Under the pieces are notes generated by a model. The model was not told the origin of the DNA and searched no databases. It was given only the letters and a program-made list of their open reading frames with translations. DNA of 7,598 nucleotides, taken from contig CADBTE010000391.1 in assembly GCA_902797455.1 (NCBI GenBank), positions 1-7,598 of the forward strand. The letters run 5' to 3'. Each line of letters opens with the position of its first letter. Position 1 is the stretch's first letter. Shown one piece after another: positions 1 through 4,743 of the stretch. The position numbers and the translations under genes were made by a program. Origin of the DNA: an uncultured Planctomycetota bacterium (GTDB taxonomy: Bacteria; Planctomycetota; Planctomycetia; Pirellulales; Thermoguttaceae).

Positions 1-203
1 TAGGTGTCGATAAGCTGCCGCCGATCAGGCGCGTAAGAGGTGATTCCGGCCGCCAGCTGACCGCGGTTCTGCAGGTCGAGGAGCATTCGAGGTATGAGTC
101 GGGAAACCTCGCCGGGGCCCTGAGCGGGACAAAGGCCAGAGGCGGGTTTCCCCGGAAGATGATAGACTGCCGCAATACCACATTCTTCGTGGAGATCACT
201 CAT
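1..203 (-). CDS. purF: Amidophosphoribosyltransferase, N-terminal part (runs off left edge)
   Basis: The first 67 codons of a minus-strand gene are present; the rest lies beyond position 1. The product would be glutamine PRPP amidotransferase, which makes 5-phosphoribosylamine in the first step of purine synthesis in the cytoplasm. The N-terminus reads MSDLHEECGIAAVYHL, and LQNRGQLAAG follows at residues 44-53. The latter matches the LQHRGQ-SAG signature of the PurF class II glutaminase domain. Cys8, preceded by Glu-Glu, fits the Ntn nucleophile exposed by propeptide removal, as in Bacillus PurF (EECG). I chose the ATG at 203 because the GGAAAG (213-218 on the minus strand) is then 9 nt away. 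An in-frame ATG at 209 would add Met-Gln but leaves only 3 nt. Other Ntn amidotransferases (GlmS, AsnB) fit less well. The phosphoribosyltransferase domain cannot be seen. It is divergent from proB. Confidence 0.8.
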   Translation of the reverse strand, partial: MSDLHEECGIAAVYHLPGKPASGLCPAQGPGEVSRLIPRMLLDLQNRGQLAAGITSYAPDRRQLIDT

Positions 204-259
204 CTGCATGTTCTTTCCGTTAGAGGGTACGATGCCGCCTTGTCTCGGGGAGACTTTTC

Positions 260-278
260 CCGGGCCCTGGGAGCCCGG
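260..278 (-). other. GC-rich hairpin in the purF leader
   Basis: CCGGGC (260-265) and GCCCGG (273-278) form a perfect 6-bp inverted repeat around a 7-nt loop. It lies inside the predicted purF leader, about 55 nt ahead of the start codon. No T tract follows on either strand, so it is not a typical terminator, and the flanks do not resemble a purine riboswitch. A role in regulation is only possible. Confidence 0.35.
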
Positions 279-320
279 CGCGCGACCGCGCCTTTTAGAC
301 GGCGGAAACACTAAGGGCAA

Positions 321-348
321 ATTTTAACGCCGGGCGGTTTGTTGCCAA
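321..348 (-). promoter_or_regulatory. Predicted sigma-70-type promoter for purF
   Basis: On the minus strand, TTGGCA (348-343) and TAAAAT (326-321) each match the -35 and -10 consensus at five of six positions, with a 16-bp spacer. Transcription would start near 314, giving a purF leader of about 110 nt that contains the 260-278 hairpin. This is a pattern match only. Confidence 0.55.
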
Positions 349-362
349 CCTGGTGGAGGAGG

Positions 363-388
363 GGGGAAAGAGGGTTTTTCCCCTTTTT
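363..388 (+). other. Hairpin plus T5 tract in the purF/proB intergenic region
   Basis: GGGGAAA (363-369) pairs with TTTCCCC (377-383) across a 7-nt loop and is followed directly by TTTTT (384-388). The shape is that of a small intrinsic terminator on the plus strand. No plus-strand gene lies upstream in the window, so if real it would stop antisense transcription leaving the purF region, or attenuate a longer proB transcript. The arms are simple homopolymer runs, so chance is a fair alternative. Confidence 0.3.
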
Positions 389-412
389 GAAAACGGACAG
401 ATTCGATATACT
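385..412 (+). promoter_or_regulatory. Weak candidate promoter for proB
   Basis: TATACT at 407-412 matches the -10 consensus at five of six positions. The only -35 candidate at acceptable spacing is TTTTGA (385-390, 16-bp spacer), which matches at three of six. A better-looking TTGAAA (387-392) leaves only 14 bp. Transcription would start near 419, leaving a leader of about 80 nt. This is the best plus-strand promoter I see ahead of proB, but it is weak. Confidence 0.25.
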
Positions 413-501
413 CCTTATTTCACGCGGGTGATTATTTCACTCCCCCGCCGGGGAATAGAGGCAAAAATTTTTCCGGTTCGTTTTGTTGGCAAAAGAAAAA
501 A

Positions 502-1635
502 ATGATCAGTCTAAGCAGGCAAGAGATCGTCCAGACGGCGCACAGCGTGGTGGTGAAGGTAGGGACCAATGTCCTGACGGCCGCCGACGGCCGGCTCAAT
601 TCCTCCCGCATCGGCGCGCTGGCCGATGAGCTGGTGGCGCTGCGCCAAAGGGGAAAACGGGTGATCCTGGTCAGTTCCGGGGCGGTCGGCGCCGGCGTCG
701 GACTGCTGCATCTGCAGCGCCGCCCGGGCGATCGGCCGAAACTCCAGGCGGTCGCCGCCATCGGACAGAGCAAGCTGATGCAGACCTATGAAGAGGCGCT
801 GGCGCCTCACGGTCTGTATCCGGCGCAGGTACTGCTGACCTCCGGCGATCTAATTCACCGCCAGCGCTACCTGAATGTCCGCAATACCTTTCTGTCGCTT
901 CTGGATTACGGTGTTTTGCCCATCGTCAACGAGAACGATACCGTCAGCACCGACGAGCTGACCTTTGGCGATAACGACCGGCTCGCCTCGCTGATTGCCA
1001 ACCTGTTCCTCGAGCCGCTGCTGATCCTGCTGACCGATGTCGATGGTTTGTACGACGGTGATCCGGCGCTGAGCGGCTCGCGGCTGATCTCAACGGTCGA
1101 TGCCTGGTCGCCGTCGCTTATGTCGATGGTCGCCGAAAAACACTCCGTCCGAAGCAAGGGGGGAATGTCGAGCAAGCTGATCGCCGCCAGGACCGTCACC
1201 TCCTCCGGCGGGGTGGTGATGATTGCCAACGGGGACGATCCGCGGATTCTCACCAAGATATTCGCCGCCGAGGATGTCGGAACCGTCTTCTTCCCGAGCC
1301 GGCGGATCCCCGCCCGCAAACGATGGCTCGGCTACGCCGCCGCGCCGAAGGGGACGATCACCATCGACGCCGGCGCCGCCGAGGCGCTTTTGGATCGGGG
1401 CAAGAGCCTGCTGCCGGCCGGCGTTGTCGCGGTGGCCGGCCGGTTCGGGCATGGCGATATCGTCGCCGTGCGGGTGCGCGGCGGGGATGAGATCGCCCGC
1501 GGCCTGGTGAACTACACCTCCGACGAGGTGGGGAAGATCCTCGGCCTTCACTGCGGTGAAATCAAAGACGTTCTCGGCGACTGCCCCTACGAGGAGGTGA
1601 TTCACCGGGACAATATACAAATCTACCGTCTTTAA
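502..1635 (+). CDS. proB: Glutamate 5-kinase (AAK kinase plus PUA domain)
   Basis: This 377-residue protein phosphorylates L-glutamate to glutamyl 5-phosphate, the first and usually proline-inhibited step of proline synthesis in the cytoplasm. The amino-acid-kinase domain (about 12-265) shows KVGTNVL at 19-25, SSGAVGAG at 58-65, NEND at 143-146, GDND at 156-159, LLTDVDGLY at 176-184 and SKGGMSSKL at 218-226. These are the phosphate- and glutamate-binding motifs of ProB. RKRW at 272-275 leads into a C-terminal PUA domain (about 284-370). Length and order match full-length ProB such as the 367-residue E. coli enzyme. The ATG at 502 is the natural start, but the sequence before it is A-rich (AAAAGAAAAAA) without a clear Shine-Dalgarno motif. 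proA, the usual partner, is not in the window; scpB follows after 44 bp. Confidence 0.96.
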   Translation: MISLSRQEIVQTAHSVVVKVGTNVLTAADGRLNSSRIGALADELVALRQRGKRVILVSSGAVGAGVGLLHLQRRPGDRPKLQAVAAIGQSKLMQTYEEALAPHGLYPAQVLLTSGDLIHRQRYLNVRNTFLSLLDYGVLPIVNENDTVSTDELTFGDNDRLASLIANLFLEPLLILLTDVDGLYDGDPALSGSRLISTVDAWSPSLMSMVAEKHSVRSKGGMSSKLIAARTVTSSGGVVMIANGDDPRILTKIFAAEDVGTVFFPSRRIPARKRWLGYAAAPKGTITIDAGAAEALLDRGKSLLPAGVVAVAGRFGHGDIVAVRVRGGDEIARGLVNYTSDEVGKILGLHCGEIKDVLGDCPYEEVIHRDNIQIYRL

Positions 1636-1655
1636 GGTTCCCTGGGTTTATTTTC

Positions 1656-1672
1656 TTCCGTCACCGACGGAA
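1656..1672 (+). promoter_or_regulatory. Hairpin that overlaps the scpB ribosome binding site
   Basis: TTCCGTC (1656-1662) and GACGGAA (1666-1672) form a perfect 7-bp inverted repeat with a 3-nt loop, entirely between the proB stop and the scpB start. The GGA core of the likely Shine-Dalgarno sequence (1669-1671) is in the 3' arm, 8 nt before the ATG at 1680. If folded, the hairpin would hide the binding site. No T tract follows, so it is not a terminator. The structure is visible in the sequence; the regulatory role is inferred. Confidence 0.45.
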
Positions 1673-1679
1673 TCATTCT

Positions 1680-2201
1680 ATGGCGGAACTGACCGATACC
1701 GCGCGGCTGGAAGCCGCGCTGTTTTTAGCCCGCGAGCCGGTCTCCGGCCGGCGTCTGGCGAACCTTGCCGGAATCGCCGATCCGGGGAGGGTCCGCCTTC
1801 TGCTGCGTGAGCTCAATCGGCGGTACCTGGCGGACAACAGTGCCTTCGGCGTGGTCGAGGTCGCCGACGGATACCAGCTGCGAACCCGCCCGGAGTTCGC
1901 CCCCTGGCTCATCCGGCTCCAGGAGGTCCCGATCGAGGTGCGGCTCTCCCCCGCGGCGATGGAGACCCTCTCGATCATCGCCTATCGGCAGCCGATCCTC
2001 CGCGCGAAGATCGAGGAGATCCGCGGGGTCCAGTGCGGCGATATTCTCCGTCAGCTGATGGAGATGGATCTGATTCGGATCACCGGCCGGCTCGAGGAGC
2101 CGGGACGGCCGTTTCTCTACGGCACGACCAAGAAGTTTCTCCAAATCTACGGTCTGGTCCGTCTTTCCGATCTCCCCGGCAAAGAGGCCGATTCCCCTTA
2201 A
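1680..2201 (+). CDS. scpB: Segregation and condensation protein B
   Basis: ScpB is a cytoplasmic dimer that binds ScpA and regulates the SMC condensin complex, which compacts and separates chromosomes. The 173-residue protein has two winged-helix regions (about 6-75 and 88-160). The family signature is clear in the second: LSPAAMETLSIIAYRQPI at 89-106, then IEEIRGV at 111-117, and GRPFLYGTTKKFLQIYGL near the end (142-159). Length is typical of short ScpB proteins. In most bacteria scpA lies directly upstream; here the upstream gene is proB, so scpA must be elsewhere or lost. Translation starts at the ATG at 1680, with GACGGAA as ribosome binding site inside a hairpin. It may be cotranscribed with proB because the gap is only 44 bp and holds no terminator. 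No clear terminator follows the stop codon. Confidence 0.95.
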   Translation: MAELTDTARLEAALFLAREPVSGRRLANLAGIADPGRVRLLLRELNRRYLADNSAFGVVEVADGYQLRTRPEFAPWLIRLQEVPIEVRLSPAAMETLSIIAYRQPILRAKIEEIRGVQCGDILRQLMEMDLIRITGRLEEPGRPFLYGTTKKFLQIYGLVRLSDLPGKEADSP

Positions 2202-2227
2202 TTTTTCCCTGTTTTGCCCCCTTTGTA

Positions 2228-2256
2228 TTGACGTGCGCCGGCTGTTTGTTGATAAT
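2228..2256 (+). promoter_or_regulatory. Strong predicted sigma-70 promoter for the carbohydrate cluster
   Basis: TTGACG (2228-2233) and GATAAT (2251-2256) are separated by an optimal 17 bp, each matching consensus at five of six positions. Transcription would start near 2263, giving a leader of about 100 nt before the DUF4432 gene. It is the best promoter match in the window and marks the boundary between the proB-scpB pair and the downstream cluster. Confidence 0.6.
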
Positions 2257-2319
2257 CCGGTATATCTGTGGGGGAATATTGGGGGGATAGTGTCGAATCG
2301 CGACGGGGATACAAAATCT

Positions 2320-2348
2320 CAGCGAATCAAAAACCGCAGCGAATCAAA
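2320..2348 (+). repeat. 12-bp direct repeat in the leader of the DUF4432 gene
   Basis: CAGCGAATCAAA occurs at 2320-2331 and again at 2337-2348, a 17-bp period. The core CGAATC appears a third time at 2294-2299. All copies lie between the predicted transcription start and the start codon at 2363, and the last ends just before the ribosome binding site (AGGACAGG, 2350-2357). They could be a repressor site acting downstream of the promoter, or an RNA-level signal. No known operator was recognised. Confidence 0.45.
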
Positions 2349-2362
2349 CAGGACAGGCATTT

Positions 2363-3526
2363 ATGACACGTACAACGCGGACGGTGATCGATGTTGACAG
2401 CGGTGTCTATACCGAAACCCTCGATCTGAAAGAAGTATTCCAAGGCCCCGACGGCGCGGTTCCCTTCAGAATCAGCAAGCGCCGCCTCTGCGGAGGACTC
2501 TCCGACGGCGTCGATGTTATCGAGGTCGATAACGGCCGGCTGTCGTTCGTCATTATCCCGACCCGCGGGATGGGAATCTGGCGCGGCCGCTGCGGCGATG
2601 TCGAGCTGAAGTGGGACTCCCCCGTTCACGGTCCGGTCCACCCGAAGCTCGTGCCGAACTACGCCCCCAACGGACTCGGCTGGCTCGAGGGGTTCGACGA
2701 GTGGCTGGCCCGCTGCGGACTGGAGAACAATGGCGCCCCCGAGTTTAACGAGTACGGCGCCCTGCGCTGGCCGCTCCACGGCCGGATCGCCAATACCCCG
2801 GCGCGCCGGGTTGAGGTCACCTTAGATCCGGCGACCGGCGAGATCACGGTTCAAGGGGTCGTCGAAGAGGCGTCGCTGTTTTCTAAGCGGATGACGCTGA
2901 CCGTGACCTACACCACTTTCGCCGGAAGCAATCGTCTGGAGGTGACCGATAAGGTAACCAACCTCTCGTCGGAACCGGCCGAGTTCCAGCTGCTCTACCA
3001 TATCAATACCGGCCGGCCGTTTGTCACCCCCGGGGCGCGTGTCGTGGTCCCCTTCCACGAGATGTCGCCGCGTGACGGCAACGCCGCCTCGGAACTCGAC
3101 GGCTGGGATATCTATCAGCCGGAAGTGGTCGGCCGTCCGGAGTCCTGCTTCCTTTTCGATATAGCGACCGACGCCGCCGGCCGGACCAAGGTGCTTTTGA
3201 TCAACGAGAAGAACAACCGCGGCATCTGCGTCGGCTTCAGCAAAAAGCAGTTCCCCCATTTTCTTATCTGGAAACTGCAGCGTCCCAACGGCGATACCTA
3301 CGTTACGGCGATGGAACCGTGCATTAACTTCCCCAATACCCGCTCGTTCGAGAAAGCGCACGGCCGGGTGGCGACGCTCCAGCCGGGGCAGTCGCGCCTG
3401 TTCGAGATCGCCGTCGAGGTCCTGACCGATCCGGACGACGTCTCTCGGACCGCCCACGAAATCGAGGGGCTCATGACGGTTCCCGGACGTGTCTTGCCCG
3501 CGCCGAATCCCGATTGGGCCGAATGA
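2363..3526 (+). CDS. DUF4432 family protein, aldose 1-epimerase-like fold
   Basis: This 387-residue protein looks like the DUF4432 branch of the galactose mutarotase superfamily, beta-sandwich proteins that bind free or phosphorylated sugars. Recognisable points are IPTRGMGIW at 65-73, LHGRI at 138-142 (a mutarotase-type active-site histidine region), LLYHINTGRP at 210-219 and MEPCINFPN at 317-325. There is no signal peptide, so it should be cytoplasmic. The true substrate is unknown; members sit in sugar-use clusters and may be anomerases or isomerases, and that is as far as the sequence goes. AGGACAGG at 2350-2357 places a good ribosome binding site 5 nt before the ATG. It is the first gene after the strong promoter at 2228. 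The sulfotransferase starts 62 bp after its stop, beyond a GC-rich hairpin. Confidence 0.82.
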   Translation: MTRTTRTVIDVDSGVYTETLDLKEVFQGPDGAVPFRISKRRLCGGLSDGVDVIEVDNGRLSFVIIPTRGMGIWRGRCGDVELKWDSPVHGPVHPKLVPNYAPNGLGWLEGFDEWLARCGLENNGAPEFNEYGALRWPLHGRIANTPARRVEVTLDPATGEITVQGVVEEASLFSKRMTLTVTYTTFAGSNRLEVTDKVTNLSSEPAEFQLLYHINTGRPFVTPGARVVVPFHEMSPRDGNAASELDGWDIYQPEVVGRPESCFLFDIATDAAGRTKVLLINEKNNRGICVGFSKKQFPHFLIWKLQRPNGDTYVTAMEPCINFPNTRSFEKAHGRVATLQPGQSRLFEIAVEVLTDPDDVSRTAHEIEGLMTVPGRVLPAPNPDWAE

Positions 3527-3535
3527 CAACCCGAG

Positions 3536-3568
3536 CGCGGCCGCGGCGGAATCACCCGCGGCCGCGGC
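3536..3568 (+). repeat. Very GC-rich intercistronic inverted and direct repeat
   Basis: The 12-mer CGCGGCCGCGGC occurs at 3536-3547 and 3557-3568. Because it is nearly self-complementary, 3536-3546 and 3556-3566 also form a perfect 11-bp all-G/C inverted repeat with a 9-nt loop. It starts 9 bp after the DUF4432 stop and ends 20 bp before the sulfotransferase start. No T tract follows, so transcription probably continues. Likely roles are mRNA processing or stability between the two genes. Confidence 0.6.
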
Positions 3569-3588
3569 AGAGCTTCCAGGAAACGAGC

Positions 3589-4743
3589 ATGAAGACAAGT
3601 TCTTCAAAACCCGTCAGCAATAAAGAAACAAGCGGCAGCGCCGACCGTTTCTGGAACCCCCGTTTCTGGGACGGCGTTACCGTCGGCGCGTGGTTCGGCG
3701 CGCTGAAGGCGGGGCATTTTCGGTTTGGTATTCACCGGGTGACGATGGGGGTGCTTATCTCCGGGCTGAGCGTGATGAACTCAACTTTGGCCTTGTGTCA
3801 GAATATCTTCTTCGGCCGGAAGATTCGCTCCCAGGAGCTTGTCGCCCCGCCGGTCTTTATTCTGGGACATTGGCGCAGCGGCACTACCTTGCTGCACGAA
3901 TATATGATCTTGGACGATCGTTTCACCACCGCCGATACCTATACCTGTTTCGCGCCGTCGCACTTTATCTTCTCCGGGCCGTTTCTGCGTCCCTTCGTCG
4001 GGCTGCTGATGCCGAAAAAACGGCCGATGGACAATATGGCCGCCGGGCTCGACCGCCCGCAGGAAGATGAGTTCGCACTGTGCGTACTGGGGACTCCCAG
4101 CCCCTATCTGAACATTCTCTTCCCGAACAATCCGCCGATCTATCCCGAGTATCTCACCCTGCGCGATATCTCCGACGCCGACCGCCGGAAGTGGCTCGAT
4201 CGGTTCCATTGGTTCCTAAAAGCGCTCACCGTCGCTCACCCGAAGAGAATCCTGCTCAAGTCGCCGCCGCACACCGCCCGGATCAAGGCGATCTTAGAGC
4301 GTTTCCCCGACGCGAAATTTGTCAGTCTTCACCGCAATCCGTACACGCTTTTCCCCTCGACCTACAACCTCTGGATGAAGCTCGCGCGCACGCACGGGGT
4401 TCAGATCCCCAAGGGGGAGAACCTGCAGGAGAAGGTCTTCCGCGACTTCGAGCGGATGGACGCCGCCTATCAGGAAGATATCCGGCTTCTGCGCGAGGAT
4501 CAGCTGATCGAGATCTCGTTCGATGAGCTTACCGGCGCCCCGATCAAGACGCTCGAGAAAATCTACAAACAGCTCCGGCTGGGAGATTTCGATCTCTATC
4601 GTCAGAAGTTCACCGACTTCGCCGCGACGCAAAAGAGTTATAAAAAGAATAAGTTTGAAATTGCCCCCGAAATCCGCTCCGAGATCGCCCGCCGCTGGCG
4701 CGGGTATATCGAGCGCTACGGGTACGAGGAGCCGAAAGAATGA
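3589..4743 (+). CDS. PAPS-dependent sulfotransferase family protein, substrate unknown
   Basis: This 384-residue protein carries the P-loop-like signature of sulfotransferases (Sulfotransfer_3-like), which move sulfate from PAPS to a hydroxyl or amine. The 5'-phosphosulfate loop is ILGHWRSGTTLLH at 91-103. The 3'-phosphate-binding region is FVSLHRNPYTLFPST at 244-258, with Arg249 and Ser257. RPQEDEFAL (156-164) and LLKSPPHTARI (222-232) are further conserved-looking blocks of the bacterial branch. A fairly hydrophobic stretch (51-76) precedes the domain and may bind membrane, but there is no signal peptide. I chose the ATG at 3589 because AGGA lies at 3578-3581. An in-frame TTG at 3514 would overlap the preceding gene and add an Arg-rich 25-residue tail encoded by the hairpin. 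The stop overlaps the start of the GH127 gene (ATGA). The acceptor could be a lipid, glycan or small molecule. Confidence 0.88.
   Translation: MKTSSSKPVSNKETSGSADRFWNPRFWDGVTVGAWFGALKAGHFRFGIHRVTMGVLISGLSVMNSTLALCQNIFFGRKIRSQELVAPPVFILGHWRSGTTLLHEYMILDDRFTTADTYTCFAPSHFIFSGPFLRPFVGLLMPKKRPMDNMAAGLDRPQEDEFALCVLGTPSPYLNILFPNNPPIYPEYLTLRDISDADRRKWLDRFHWFLKALTVAHPKRILLKSPPHTARIKAILERFPDAKFVSLHRNPYTLFPSTYNLWMKLARTHGVQIPKGENLQEKVFRDFERMDAAYQEDIRLLREDQLIEISFDELTGAPIKTLEKIYKQLRLGDFDLYRQKFTDFAATQKSYKKNKFEIAPEIRSEIARRWRGYIERYGYEEPKE

Noticed and set aside
387..412. TTGAAA paired with TATACT as a strong proB promoter
   Set aside because: The spacer would be only 14 bp, too short for a sigma-70 promoter; only a weaker alternative was kept at low confidence.
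1090..1620. Minus-strand open frame of 176 codons inside proB
   Set aside because: proB motifs cover this stretch completely on the plus strand; the antisense translation shows no domain.
2033..2290. Plus-strand open frame overlapping the end of scpB and continuing past it
   Set aside because: It is out of frame with scpB, its first part is a shadow, and its tail crosses the predicted promoter. No ribosome binding site or motif was found.
3514..3588. TTG start extending the sulfotransferase by 25 residues
   Set aside because: The extension overlaps the DUF4432 gene, encodes an Arg/Pro-rich tail from the hairpin, and lacks a ribosome binding site as good as the one before the ATG at 3589.
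2822..3607. A 261-codon minus-strand open frame opposite the DUF4432 gene
   Set aside because: It shows low-complexity Arg/Gly/Ala-rich composition and no motif, while the plus strand encodes a recognisable family over the same bases.
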